Shown piece after piece: positions 50,578 to 58,821 of a stretch of 61,259 bases of DNA (positions are counted from its first letter, which is position 1; every line of letters starts with the position of its first letter). The notes under the pieces were generated by a model. That model searched no databases, had not been told where the DNA came from, and saw only the letters and a list, made by a program, of their open reading frames with translations. Position numbers and translations under genes: made by a program. The DNA is taken from positions 1-61,259 of the IMG/VR virus record IMGVR_UViG_3300042292_000556; one strand, written 5' to 3'. This DNA comes from a virus.

Positions 50578-50793
50578 TTATCTGCTTTTTGCTCTTTGGG
50601 TAATTGGCATGATCATTGGCGATTCATCACCACAATCCATTTTTAATTTAATGCCGTTTTTTCCACTGCTAGATCCTTGACCTTTTGGATAACCAGTTGT
50701 ATCAAATGGTCCATCCCATAAGTGATTTAATCCAGAGACTTTATCTCTTGCCATTTTCATCAAATGTGGATCAGTTGTTTTTTCGTTCATCAT
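50578..50793 (-). CDS. Unknown small protein, 71 residues
   Basis: A basic protein with an N-terminal helical part (LMKMARDKVSGLNHLWDG) and a Gly/Ser/Lys-rich C-terminal half, probably disordered. No family is recognised. It lies among small late genes of similar style and could be a minor virion component. Confidence 0.55.
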   Translation of the reverse strand: MMNEKTTDPHLMKMARDKVSGLNHLWDGPFDTTGYPKGQGSSSGKNGIKLKMDCGDESPMIMPITQRAKSR

Positions 50794-50811
50794 ATCTTTG
50801 TTATTTAATAA

Positions 50812-51081
50812 TTACATTTGTGGTTCTTGCGCGGGATCCATACTTGACATTGTTCTGTCAAATGAATTTTCCATACCTGTTCCAAATACACCATTAATTG
50901 TAGATGCATTTTGTGGACTAAACGGCACTGGTGCTCCAGTTGGTTTAATATTAGGATTCATCGGTCTAGGTGGTGCCATTAAGCTTTGATTAGCACCCAT
51001 CTTTGGATTTAATGTTTGTGATGCATTGGTATAATTATCAACCGTTAATTTAGGTTGTATATCCTGTAAATAATTTTTCAT
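50812..51081 (-). CDS. Pro/Asn/Met-rich unknown protein, 89 residues
   Basis: The protein is low-complexity (MAPPRPMNPNIKPTGAPVPF) and likely disordered. Its start overlaps the stop of the winged-helix-like gene by 4 bases, so it is translated as part of the chaperonin-proximal operon. It may be a flexible virion linker or a scaffold-type peptide. The function is unknown. Confidence 0.55.
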   Translation of the reverse strand: MKNYLQDIQPKLTVDNYTNASQTLNPKMGANQSLMAPPRPMNPNIKPTGAPVPFSPQNASTINGVFGTGMENSFDRTMSSMDPAQEPQM

Positions 51082-51524
51082 CGCGTTTTATCTTGGTTAA
51101 CATTCTGTATTGCTGATTGTAAAACAGTATCTGTGTAAGTTTTACCCTTCATTATAATATTTCTTCTTTCGCTGGTTGGTATATCTTCATCACCAATCAT
51201 AATACGGTACATCCTACTTATTAGTTGTTTGCACTTGAAAGAGACTTTATATATATTGTATTTTTGAGTTGTATGGTTTCTTTTTCTCCAAACCACTATC
51301 CACCCTTCTTTTAACAACCTGTCCCAGCGCATCTTATCCCAACTATATGTATAAGTACCTATTTCATAATCATGTCTAGTAAAGAAATCTAAACAATCAA
51401 AGTATATTAATAATTCTAAATCCGCATCAGCAAGACCATTGTTCCTGCAAGCCCATCTCCTAATTATTCTGTAATGTTTTAATAAACCAGATTCACGTAG
51501 ATCACTAGCTTCTAAACGTCTCAT
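51078..51524 (-). CDS. Winged-helix-like protein after GroES
   Basis: A 148-residue basic protein with DLELLIYFDCLDFFTRHDY, a WDKMRWDRLLKEGWIVVWRKRN recognition-helix-and-wing pattern, and basic C-terminal helices. The fold suggests DNA binding (a winged helix). Similar proteins occur in late regions of Bacteroidota phages as I recall. It could control late transcription or act in packaging. It overlaps GroES by 4 bases. Confidence 0.6.
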   Translation of the reverse strand: MRRLEASDLRESGLLKHYRIIRRWACRNNGLADADLELLIYFDCLDFFTRHDYEIGTYTYSWDKMRWDRLLKEGWIVVWRKRNHTTQKYNIYKVSFKCKQLISRMYRIMIGDEDIPTSERRNIIMKGKTYTDTVLQSAIQNVNQDKTR

Positions 51525-51784
51525 AATACAACAACTATATCTTGTAATTTTATAACTGTATATTTATTGCCTTCAAATTCAATCATGTGACCAGCGTGTT
51601 TATCATAGTAGATCTCGTCTCCCTCTTTAATAGCTGTTATGTCTTCACTGACTGATACTATTGTTGCTTCTTTATATCTAATATCTTCACTGTCTTTTTC
51701 TTTTAAAATAAGACCGTCTTTTGTTTTCTTTGTAGCTTCTACCTTCTTTGGTAAAATAACTATATTATTACCTATTGCCTTCAT
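51521..51784 (-). CDS. groES: GroES co-chaperonin
   Basis: The 87-residue sequence has the GroES plan: MKAIGNNIVILPKKVEA, KDGLILKEKD, ATIVSVSEDITAIKEGDEIYYDKHAGHMIEF and a final IKLQDIVVVL. It would cap the folding chamber of the phage GroEL encoded just upstream. The start overlaps the GroEL stop by 17 bases, typical of coupled translation. The mobile-loop region is short, as in phage versions. Confidence 0.88.
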   Translation of the reverse strand: MKAIGNNIVILPKKVEATKKTKDGLILKEKDSEDIRYKEATIVSVSEDITAIKEGDEIYYDKHAGHMIEFEGNKYTVIKLQDIVVVL

Positions 51785-53321
51785 TAATTCTTAAATTATT
51801 AATTACACAATCGGTTGATAAAATAGTTGTTGCAACTGAAGAAGCATTCTTTAATGCAGACTTTGTTACAAGCAATGGATCAATAATACCAGCTTCAATC
51901 ATATTAACAATCTCTCCTGTTATAACATTTAATCCTATTCCTTCATTTTGAGGCATTGGTATTTCAATTCCTGCATTTGATAATATCGTATGATAAGGTG
52001 CTTTGATTGCATCTAATAATACCCATTCTCCTTCTGTTAATCCACCAATATACATTGCCGCATTCATTAAAGCAATTCCTCCTCCAGGTACAATACCTTC
52101 TTTGATCGCCGCTTTAGTTGCACAAATAGCATCTTCAACTCTATCTGCTTTTTCTTTTAATTCTATATCTGACCCAGCACCAACTTTTACAACTGCTACT
52201 TTACCGGATAATCTTGCTAATCTTCTTTCCAATCGAATTACTTCTGCTGGAGCTTTAGCAACTTCTAATTGTTTTTTTACTGTATCAATAAGATCAATTA
52301 CTTCTTGTGAATATTCCCCAACTTGAATAATTGTTTCTGTATCTGTTGTTACAGATTTAATGCATGATCCTAAATGTTCTGGAGTTATAAGATCCATATC
52401 ATCTCCAAGATCTTCATTAATAATTGTAGCACCAGTTAATAATGCTAAATCATCTAAGGTATCTTTTTTATTAATACCGTATGTTGGTGCATTAATAACA
52501 TTTGCTTTTAAATTACCTTTAACTTTATTCATTGCAATGACTGAAAGAACTTGTGGTTCCATGTCCGCAATAATAAGTAACGGTTTTTTTATTTTCATAC
52601 AGTGTTCTAAAACGCCTTGTATTTGTCTAATATTTTCAATTGGTGATTCAACTATAAGAACTAAAGCATTATCTAACTCTGCTGCCTTCTTAGACACACT
52701 TGTTATAAAATGTGAATTAACTAATCCTTTATCATATTGAATACCATCAATAATTTCTATTTCTGTTGTATTAAGATCTGACATCTCCATCATCACAACA
52801 CCATTGTCTCCAGCCGCTCTAAAAGCATCTCCAATAACTTTACCAAGTTCAGGATCATTATTTACTGAGATTGTAGCCACGTGATCAATCATATCGCCTG
52901 ATACCGGAATTGCAACACTTTCTAAATACTCAATTACTTTTTCTGTAGCGTTTTCAATACCTTCTTTTAATTCTCTGCTACTAACTGTTTTGGGCACTTT
53001 ATAAGCATGGTGCAAAATAGAATGCGTTAATACCGTTGCGGTTGTTGTTCCGTCTCCGGCTTCTTTAACTGTTTTCCTTGCTGCTTCCTTAAGTAACGTT
53101 GCACCCATATTTTCAACTGGATCCAATAGTATAATACTATCCGCTACTGTTACACCATCTTTTGTTATCACCGGTCTACCGGCTCCATCTTCCAATATTA
53201 CACATTTACCGCTAGCACCAAGTGTTGAACTTACGGCTTTAGTTAATTTAGTAATACCTTCAAATATCTTATTCTTTGCGTCTTCCCCAAAGTTAAGATT
53301 TTTTACAATTGCTTCTGTCAT
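51768..53321 (-). CDS. groEL: GroEL chaperonin
   Basis: This is a full-length chaperonin of 517 residues. The equatorial ATPase has TLGASGKCVIL, TKDGVTVADSI and GDGTTTATVL (Asp90). The apical and intermediate parts follow the family throughout, with GAGSDIELKEKADRVEDAICATKAAIKEG and PGGGIAL near the end. The C terminus lacks the usual Gly-Gly-Met tail of bacterial GroEL. Phage-encoded chaperonins are known from a few large phages. Here the complete pair sits in the late region, upstream of the head genes. Confidence 0.93.
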   Translation of the reverse strand: MTEAIVKNLNFGEDAKNKIFEGITKLTKAVSSTLGASGKCVILEDGAGRPVITKDGVTVADSIILLDPVENMGATLLKEAARKTVKEAGDGTTTATVLTHSILHHAYKVPKTVSSRELKEGIENATEKVIEYLESVAIPVSGDMIDHVATISVNNDPELGKVIGDAFRAAGDNGVVMMEMSDLNTTEIEIIDGIQYDKGLVNSHFITSVSKKAAELDNALVLIVESPIENIRQIQGVLEHCMKIKKPLLIIADMEPQVLSVIAMNKVKGNLKANVINAPTYGINKKDTLDDLALLTGATIINEDLGDDMDLITPEHLGSCIKSVTTDTETIIQVGEYSQEVIDLIDTVKKQLEVAKAPAEVIRLERRLARLSGKVAVVKVGAGSDIELKEKADRVEDAICATKAAIKEGIVPGGGIALMNAAMYIGGLTEGEWVLLDAIKAPYHTILSNAGIEIPMPQNEGIGLNVITGEIVNMIEAGIIDPLLVTKSALKNASSVATTILSTDCVINNLRINEGNR

Positions 53322-53358
53322 GATTTGATTTTATTTAATTTAAGTTGATAGTTGTATT

Positions 53359-53366
53359 ATTACGTA
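53359..53366 (-). promoter_or_regulatory. TACGTAAT site upstream of groEL
   Basis: The minus strand reads TACGTAAT 38 bases before the GroEL start codon, the same spacing as at the ERF and exported-protein genes. It probably marks a promoter for the chaperonin unit. Confidence 0.5.
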
Positions 53367-53383
53367 TATTTTAGTCTTTTAGG

Positions 53384-53854
53384 TTATAATAGTTTACTTT
53401 TAAATTTTTTATATAACCAAACAACTAATATTAATAACACAATCCAAATAGATAAATAGAACATAATTGTTTTTGCTTCTTTCTTGTCTACTGTTTTAAC
53501 TTTCTCTTTCTTTGTTTCTTTAATTACTGTTTTAGCTCGTTTTAAGCTTGTTTTAGACACTTTATTATCTTCTGAATATATAGTGTTATCTTTCTTATTT
53601 TTAATCTTAACACGTGCATTAAAATACTTTTTGTCAGCAACAACAAATTCTTTAGTAGAATCTATTGGAGTAAATTCAATTTCTTGCGTTTCAACATTGT
53701 ATTTAATTTCCGTATTTACTACTTCGTTAACAGAATCCTTTTGTGTAACAACTTCAACAGTTGTTTTATCTTCTGTTTTATCTTCTTTATTTACTTTTCT
53801 GGCACCACACGCTATAAGTAATGTCGATGCTAATATCAATATCAAGTTTTTCAT
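53384..53854 (-). CDS. Unimolecular spanin-like lipoprotein
   Basis: The N terminus has a lipoprotein signal (MKNLILILASTLLIAC, acylated Cys at residue 16). The long middle is charged and beta-like to coiled-coil. The last 30 residues hold a strong membrane span (FYLSIWIVLLILVVWLYKKF). Outer-membrane lipid anchor plus C-terminal inner-membrane span is the layout of unimolecular spanins that fuse the two membranes at lysis. It is encoded directly after the endolysin. Confidence 0.75.
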   Translation of the reverse strand: MKNLILILASTLLIACGARKVNKEDKTEDKTTVEVVTQKDSVNEVVNTEIKYNVETQEIEFTPIDSTKEFVVADKKYFNARVKIKNKKDNTIYSEDNKVSKTSLKRAKTVIKETKKEKVKTVDKKEAKTIMFYLSIWIVLLILVVWLYKKFKSKLL

Positions 53855-53855
53855 A

Positions 53856-54320
53856 TTATTCTTTTATTTCAAAATGCATCCAATCATAATTTTTTTCTCT
53901 ACCCAACGATATAAATCCATGTTTATAAAATATGTCAATCATTGGTTTGTACTCCGATTTTGCAAATCGAGCCGTCTTGCTTGTTTCTTTTAATTGATTT
54001 CTAGCCGGATCTAAATCAATAGCTATTCCCCAAGAGTGCATAGACCAGTCATTACCGCCTCTCATTTTTCTAAAGTTGAAGCATCCTCCAAATAAGTCAA
54101 TGCCTAATTCTTTTATTTTAGCATAACCATATACTCTTAATATTTCATTAAACACCGCTAAGAATCTTCCAGCAACCAATTTATGGCATCTCATTTTATT
54201 AACAACACTTTCTGTGTCCCAGGCTATTCGCATTGGATAAGGCAATAGTATAGTTACTAAATAACCGTCACCGGTTACATTAGGTTTACCATATTTAGAT
54301 ATTGTCTCCTTTGTTGTCAT
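53856..54320 (-). CDS. M15-family endolysin
   Basis: The 154-residue protein has [12 protein letters not shown] (His95, Asp102) and DWMHFE (His149, Glu151), the zinc and catalytic set of M15 peptidases such as VanY/L-alanyl-D-glutamate endopeptidases. It would cleave peptide cross-bridges in host peptidoglycan. It has no signal peptide and so needs a holin, provided by the adjacent membrane proteins. Its start overlaps the preceding small membrane protein gene. Confidence 0.85.
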   Translation of the reverse strand: MTTKETISKYGKPNVTGDGYLVTILLPYPMRIAWDTESVVNKMRCHKLVAGRFLAVFNEILRVYGYAKIKELGIDLFGGCFNFRKMRGGNDWSMHSWGIAIDLDPARNQLKETSKTARFAKSEYKPMIDIFYKHGFISLGREKNYDWMHFEIKE

Positions 54321-54474
54321 CTTTTTTCTTTCTTAATGTTTCTACTGTTTTTAATAATGTATAAAATATTGATGCTATTAATAACATTATCTTTAAAGCA
54401 CTTTCAATGTTTGAAAAGCTCAATGCCATAGTTACACTATTTACTATATAAAGTCTCAAATCCGTATTAGACAT
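54295..54474 (-). CDS. Small membrane protein in the lysis cassette
   Basis: A 59-residue frame has one clear membrane span ([19 protein letters not shown]) with a short Asn/Ser-rich N terminus and a very basic tail (RKKKDDNK). It overlaps the holin-like gene upstream by 8 bases and the endolysin gene downstream by 26 bases. The tight overlaps and position suggest a second holin, antiholin or lysis regulator. Confidence 0.6.
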   Translation of the reverse strand: MSNTDLRLYIVNSVTMALSFSNIESALKIMLLIASIFYTLLKTVETLRKKKDDNKGDNI

Positions 54475-54664
54475 TTTTAGTTTTCATTAAACGTTCAACA
54501 ATATTTGTAACACCTTCTATAGTTATATATGATGTTGCAACAATCACCCAATCAGTAGATGTAAGATTTCCAGAGAATAAACCTACTGAAGCAATTACAA
54601 ATACAGTTAATTTTCTACTCACCCATTTACTAAGTAGTAAGTCTATTTTTTCTTTACTACTCAT
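54467..54664 (-). CDS. Holin-like membrane protein
   Basis: The 65-residue protein has two hydrophobic segments (LTVFVIASVGLFSG and WVIVATSYITIEGV) joined by a short polar turn, with charged ends. This matches small phage holins of Bacteroidota phages as I recall them. It would form the membrane lesion that releases the endolysin. It is first in the lysis cassette. Confidence 0.65.
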   Translation of the reverse strand: MSSKEKIDLLLSKWVSRKLTVFVIASVGLFSGNLTSTDWVIVATSYITIEGVTNIVERLMKTKNV

Positions 54665-55332
54665 TAGTAAGTTTTTGTAAGATTAAACATTCCACAATAA
54701 ATAGAGTTAGAAGCGCTAGCTGCTCCCCACTGTACTGTTACAACAATGGTGTTTGATACCGTTGTATCAAAATCCTCTTCGTTTTGTTTTTCAAAACTTA
54801 ATAATTCAGGAGTATTACTACCGTTCTTATTATATGAAAACCTAGTAGCCGTTGTGGCTATAGCTGTACCAGCTGCACCGGCTTGACGAACGGTAAGATC
54901 CATATCTAAAGACCATTGCTTAGATGTAGCAGCACTCATAGTCATTGCTCCTGTTTCCGCTAAAACAACTCCATCACTTGTAGCTACTGTTATTTCAAGA
55001 GTAGCAGCGGCTAAAGAACTAAGAGCCCCAGTCATTCTAATGTTTAAAGAACTCCCCGTAAGAAGTGTATTTGCTGCAATGGTTCTACTACCAACACCTG
55101 TTCCATATAAATTTCCTACTATTGTTGTATTACTTATTAAAGGAGAACTATCCGTTTGAGAAAATAAACCATAGTTTACACTTGCCGGTATTGCATTACC
55201 ATTTTCTATTAAAGCTAGTATTTCACTTACTCTAAAGTTTCTAGTGATATTACCTGCATCTTGTATTTTTGTACCTAATAGCAAATCGTTTAATTCCGGT
55301 AATGCTGTTGGGAATGTAGTTATTATTGACAT
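54664..55332 (-). CDS. Fibre-type protein, paralogue of 57897 gene
   Basis: This beta-rich protein of 222 residues shares its plan with the 57897 gene: GLFSQT followed by an ISNTTIVG/VETTIIG strand, GVGSRTIAANTLLTGSSL, LEITVATSDGVVLAETGAM, WSLDMDLTVR and a final NLTKTY/TLTRVY. The two are clearly paralogues, probably jelly-roll fibre or capsid-spike proteins. It ends one base from the holin-like gene. Confidence 0.75.
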   Translation of the reverse strand: MSIITTFPTALPELNDLLLGTKIQDAGNITRNFRVSEILALIENGNAIPASVNYGLFSQTDSSPLISNTTIVGNLYGTGVGSRTIAANTLLTGSSLNIRMTGALSSLAAATLEITVATSDGVVLAETGAMTMSAATSKQWSLDMDLTVRQAGAAGTAIATTATRFSYNKNGSNTPELLSFEKQNEEDFDTTVSNTIVVTVQWGAASASNSIYCGMFNLTKTY

Positions 55333-55350
55333 GTCTTTATAATTATTTGT

Positions 55351-55701
55351 TTAACAATTCCACTTGTCTAATGCAAGTTTCTTTCTAGTTGGTTCTCCGT
55401 TAGGTTTTTTCATTGGTCCTGGCATACCAGACATTCTTGCACAGAAAGATTTTCTACGCTTTGCATCTTTACTACCCGGTTTTAACTCAGATGGTTTTTT
55501 AGTTACAGCTGTCTGTAATTTAGATCCTGGATTTTCTCTTCTATAACTTGCAACACCTTTAGCATTCAATCCACCTTTAGGATCTTTACCTTCTTTACGC
55601 GTCCAAGCTGCTGTTTTCTTTAATGGAGAACTATCACAACCACATTTATGTTTCAAAGCATCATTAGTCTCAGCGAAACGGTCTAATATTTTTGGTCTCA
55701 T
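55351..55701 (-). CDS. Basic Cys-containing protein, DUF6321-like
   Basis: A 116-residue basic protein with AAWTRKEGKDPKGGLNAKGVASY, KRRKSFCARMSGM and TRKKLALDKWNC, patterns I associate with a domain family (DUF6321) shared by some phages and giant viruses. The family is small, basic and unknown in function, perhaps nucleic-acid binding or a virion protein. It lies in a run of three similar basic genes. Confidence 0.7.
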   Translation of the reverse strand: MRPKILDRFAETNDALKHKCGCDSSPLKKTAAWTRKEGKDPKGGLNAKGVASYRRENPGSKLQTAVTKKPSELKPGSKDAKRRKSFCARMSGMPGPMKKPNGEPTRKKLALDKWNC

Positions 55702-55713
55702 TATTTATTTATT

Positions 55714-55968
55714 TTATGATACATTACTTTTACTAGATCTTCTAGCACCCATACCAACTTTCTTTTTTGCTGATACAACTTTTGTTTTCTCTGCTTGTGT
55801 CATTTGACCCCAAGGTTTTGGAGAATCTTTACTAACTCTAACTGATGGCCTGCATGCTTTAACTCCTTTATTTTTAGTTGAACCACATGGATTACCTTTT
55901 TCATCGGTCCACTTTTCTTTAAACCATCTTTTTAGTGATGCTCCTTTTTCAGTCTTACGGATAGCCAT
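55714..55968 (-). CDS. Small basic protein, DUF5872-like
   Basis: I place the start at the Met before AIRKTEKG, giving 84 residues, because the longer upstream frame overlaps the previous gene and is Leu/Val-rich without conservation. The core ASLKRWFKEKWTDEKGNPCG and a KVGMGARRSSKS tail match a small basic domain (DUF5872-like) found in several phages and giant viruses. A nucleic-acid or virion role is plausible only. Confidence 0.7.
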   Translation of the reverse strand: MAIRKTEKGASLKRWFKEKWTDEKGNPCGSTKNKGVKACRPSVRVSKDSPKPWGQMTQAEKTKVVSAKKKVGMGARRSSKSNVS

Positions 55969-55969
55969 A

Positions 55970-56299
55970 TTACTTTCCTTTATTCTTTCTACATTTAGCA
56001 ATAGCACCACTCGCATAAGCCGATGGAAATACATCATAAGTAGCTTTTACTTTTTTATAACATGCATCTTTAAGCTTTAATGGTGATTTCTGTTTCATCG
56101 GAGATTCAATAACTCCTCTACCAATTAAAACATCTTTCTGAGTAACTTTACCATCACCGCTTAGATCTTTTAATTTTTTCATTGGACTTTTACCACATTG
56201 GCAAATACCTCTACATCCGCAACCTTTACCTGTACCTTCTCCAATAGTATAACCATTGTTTTTATTCATACCTAATCCTTGTGGTCCTATTCCTCTCAT
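55970..56299 (-). CDS. Cys-rich and basic protein, DUF5872-like C terminus
   Basis: The N-terminal half has GKGCGCRGICQCGKSP, a tight Cys cluster that may bind zinc, and a DLSGDGKVTQKD segment that resembles a single EF-hand-like loop. The C-terminal ACYKKVKATYDVFPSAYASGAIAKCRK matches the DUF5872-like motif. It is 109 residues, basic and unknown in function. It is separated by one base from the following small basic gene. Confidence 0.68.
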   Translation of the reverse strand: MRGIGPQGLGMNKNNGYTIGEGTGKGCGCRGICQCGKSPMKKLKDLSGDGKVTQKDVLIGRGVIESPMKQKSPLKLKDACYKKVKATYDVFPSAYASGAIAKCRKNKGK

Positions 56300-56304
56300 A
56301 TCTT

Positions 56305-56523
56305 TTATTTTTGTATTTCTTCTTCTTCTATTATAGGGTTGTAATCAATAACCTCTAACTGTTTTAGTTTATCTAAAATAGCAGTATACGCTTCACAGTA
56401 TAAAACATTCACATCAGTTATCCAATTATCATTTGCATCTTTAATAAATGATAATCTATATGGTAAATTTTCAAATCCATTAAGCTCTTTATATTGAGCT
56501 TCATTTGCTTTAAGTACTTTCAT
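56305..56523 (-). CDS. Unknown acidic protein, 72 residues
   Basis: An acidic, helix-rich protein with an AQYKELNGFENLPYRLSFIKD start, a WITDVNVLYCEAY middle and a Glu-rich end. No family is recognised. Its start codon overlaps the stop of the upstream Ig-domain gene by one base, so they are co-translated. It may be a chaperone or cap for the fibre protein, which phages often encode just downstream of a fibre gene. Confidence 0.6.
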   Translation of the reverse strand: MKVLKANEAQYKELNGFENLPYRLSFIKDANDNWITDVNVLYCEAYTAILDKLKQLEVIDYNPIIEEEEIQK

Positions 56524-57578
56524 TATATTGCGTTTATATAGGTGTTATAATCAGCTACAAATGCTGCGTTTTCAGAAATCATAGAAGCACCCATACCATA
56601 CATAGAAACTGTATGAAGTCCTTGAGCACTACCTGCTCTAAGTATAATTTGATTTTGAGTTGCTCTTGTAGACGAAACAGCCACTCTGCTAGCGCTTACT
56701 GTGCCATTAAAAAGTTGTACATCAGTAGCACTTGTTCTATGAATAGATTTCATCCCTCTAGTAGTGTTATATTGAAAATTTGAATCTACATTAAGAGTAC
56801 CTTGATTTATTTGCTGAACGTTAGAACTTGTTATCCTTATTGAATTACCATTCGATAATAATAAACCATCTATTGGATTAGTACCTGACGCGGTATACAT
56901 ATACACATATCGACTCGCATTATTTAGTGAGTATTGAGTACCATTACTTCCTGAAAAATTAGTATTTATAAAAGAACCTGCACTACCTGTAAAACCTACG
57001 TTTGAAGTAAAAGCAGGGGCATTTTCTAATGTAGCTAAATTAGCACTAGGATTTTTCCAATTTAAAGTTCCAAAACTTGCACTACCATTATTAGCAAAGT
57101 TATAAAACACATCTAATTTGTCCCAAACCCCATCGGCTTTCATACTCATTAATAAAGTATTCTGTAACTTTTGTTGTGCTAAAGTTGGTAAAGTGTAACT
57201 TAATGCAGTACCTCTGTTTAAAACAGCTTGATAATCTGCATCAAATAAGAATATACTATTACTACTGCTTACATAGGCACTTGTACCATCTGCATCAGTT
57301 GCAGCAACTCTACAAGTAATATCAAAAGCTACATCCGCTAAAGCTAAAACATAAGTACTATTAGTAGCGCTTGTAATCGGAGTGGCACCTCTATACCATT
57401 GGTATAAATATCCTGTTATTCCAGTATCGCTAGTCCAAGTACCTGTTGTAGAAGTCAATGTTTGACCTATAGTAGCAGTACCACTAATAGTAGGCGCAAC
57501 AGTATTTACAGGTACGTTACCGTCGGATCTGCTTCCTGCAGCGGGCCAACCTATTCCTATACCTATTCCCCAACCCAT
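56523..57578 (-). CDS. Fibre-like protein with Ig-type domain, 351 residues
   Basis: After a Gly-rich start (GWGIGIGIG) residues 25-110 form an Ig-like beta domain (PTISGTATIGQTLTSTTGTW, YLYQWYRG, YVLALADVAFDITCRVAA). The C-terminal 230 residues are a Ser/Asn/Thr-rich beta region, probably a receptor-binding module. The protein resembles a phage tail-spike or fibre. It is close to three other fibre-type genes at the left end of the late region. Confidence 0.7.
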   Translation of the reverse strand: MGWGIGIGIGWPAAGSRSDGNVPVNTVAPTISGTATIGQTLTSTTGTWTSDTGITGYLYQWYRGATPITSATNSTYVLALADVAFDITCRVAATDADGTSAYVSSSNSIFLFDADYQAVLNRGTALSYTLPTLAQQKLQNTLLMSMKADGVWDKLDVFYNFANNGSASFGTLNWKNPSANLATLENAPAFTSNVGFTGSAGSFINTNFSGSNGTQYSLNNASRYVYMYTASGTNPIDGLLLSNGNSIRITSSNVQQINQGTLNVDSNFQYNTTRGMKSIHRTSATDVQLFNGTVSASRVAVSSTRATQNQIILRAGSAQGLHTVSMYGMGASMISENAAFVADYNTYINAI

Positions 57579-57874
57579 TAGTAAAGTGCTACTATGTCAG
57601 TACAAGTTGTAGAAATAGTATCACCATCATTGAGCCATACATTTCCAACTATAACTGGAAAGAAAGTACCATCTGGTATTTTTTTAAATACAGTTGTATT
57701 GGGAGCTGGATTGCCCTCGCTATTTCCACCTATTACATTACATACTAATGTACCACCAGTTCCAATATATAATGCAGCCGAACCTAAATTCTCTCCACCG
57801 CTATTTCCATCCCCTGTTGGTTGTATTTCTTTTGCTCTTGTTCCAAAATCTGGTTGATTTCCGTATTGTCCCAT
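57578..57874 (-). CDS. Small virion protein, 98 residues
   Basis: A Gly-rich beta protein with ALYIGTGGTLVCNVIGG, DGTFFPVIVGNVWLNDGD and a terminal TTCTDIVALY. The pattern resembles small decoration or spike-tip proteins of Bacteroidota phages as I recall. It overlaps the fibre gene by one base, so it is translated with it. An antisense frame over the same bases is a shadow. Confidence 0.65.
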   Translation of the reverse strand: MGQYGNQPDFGTRAKEIQPTGDGNSGGENLGSAALYIGTGGTLVCNVIGGNSEGNPAPNTTVFKKIPDGTFFPVIVGNVWLNDGDTISTTCTDIVALY

Positions 57875-57896
57875 AATTTATTTTTTTTATTAGTTA

Positions 57897-58547
57897 TTAA
57901 TATACTCTTGTGAGTGTAAAGTTTCTTGATGATATTGAATTACCTGCATTTGTTGTATTCCATTGCATAGTTATATCAAGTGTGTTATCTATTGTTGTAT
58001 CAAAAGTAGTTGAGTTAATGTTACTTAACACATAACCTTCAAAGTTAGTTCCAGAATTTTTAATATATGAAAATAATCCTCCAGAAGAAATAGAAGCTAC
58101 ACCAACTCCACCTAAAGTTCTTACTGTAAATTCTAAATCTAAATTCCAATTTTTATTAGTTGCTGCGTCCATCGCTATTATACCTGTGTCAGCAAGTATT
58201 GCGCCTGATGAGGTTTTAACGTGAACATGAAGTGTTGCACTACCAACACAAGAAATTATACCATCTAATTTTGCTACAAAACTATTTCCAACAATAAATG
58301 AATTTGCTGGAACAGTTAACGTACCAACTCCAGGACCTATTATTGTTGTTTCAACTGTCGTAGCAGTTACAGGACCTCCATTAGCGGTTTGAGCAAATAA
58401 ACCAGGTAATGCTAGAGTTACAGTATCTGTTATATCTTGCATAGTATACCACTCATTCATAGCTTGTAATGCGGCACTTCCTCCATAGGTAGTATTGGTG
58501 TTTTGCGTTACCATGAATACTTTATCTGTTGCTGGTATTATTGACAT
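57897..58547 (-). CDS. Fibre-type protein, paralogue of 54664 gene
   Basis: I use the Met at 58547 (MSIIPATDK), which matches the paralogue's MSII start and avoids overlap, rather than a longer frame. The beta plan is shared with the 222-residue protein: GLFAQTANGG, TIIGPGVGTLTVPANSFIVG, LHVHVKTSSGAILADTG, WNLDLEFTVR and a TLTRVY end. Probably a trimeric surface or fibre protein. Confidence 0.75.
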   Translation of the reverse strand: MSIIPATDKVFMVTQNTNTTYGGSAALQAMNEWYTMQDITDTVTLALPGLFAQTANGGPVTATTVETTIIGPGVGTLTVPANSFIVGNSFVAKLDGIISCVGSATLHVHVKTSSGAILADTGIIAMDAATNKNWNLDLEFTVRTLGGVGVASISSGGLFSYIKNSGTNFEGYVLSNINSTTFDTTIDNTLDITMQWNTTNAGNSISSRNFTLTRVY

Positions 58548-58548
58548 A

Positions 58549-58794
58549 TTATTTTGTTTTATATTTTTTACCACTTTCGGTCTTGGTACCTAAACCATCG
58601 TTACCTCTATTCTGCGCAGGTGATTCCCATCTTTGATTCTTATGATCCCAATCTTTTCCTTTCGCTCCATTTGGATCTGCTCTTCTTCTTCTCTGCGCAT
58701 CCGCTTTCTTTGCTCTTCGATCCGGGGTTTTTGCATAAGCCAAATCTCTAGCTGCTTTTTTCTTCGCCGCCTCGGCGCTTAATCTTTGTGCCAT
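58549..58794 (-). CDS. First late gene, small very basic protein
   Basis: I place the start at MAQRLSAEAAKKK, giving 81 residues, because the longer frame upstream is hydrophobic and overlaps the promoter-like site. The product is extremely Lys/Arg-rich, with a RRAKKADAQRRRRAD stretch. It is probably disordered and DNA- or RNA-binding. It is the first gene of the late unit. A TACGTAAT site lies 28 bases before this start. Confidence 0.65.
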   Translation of the reverse strand: MAQRLSAEAAKKKAARDLAYAKTPDRRAKKADAQRRRRADPNGAKGKDWDHKNQRWESPAQNRGNDGLGTKTESGKKYKTK

Positions 58795-58821
58795 ATAAAT
58801 AGATTTTAGTATACCTGTATC

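Noticed and set aside
55969-56037. Longer start for the DUF5872-like gene
   Set aside because: The extra 23 residues overlap the neighbouring gene and lack the conserved pattern, and a Met stands just before the conserved core.
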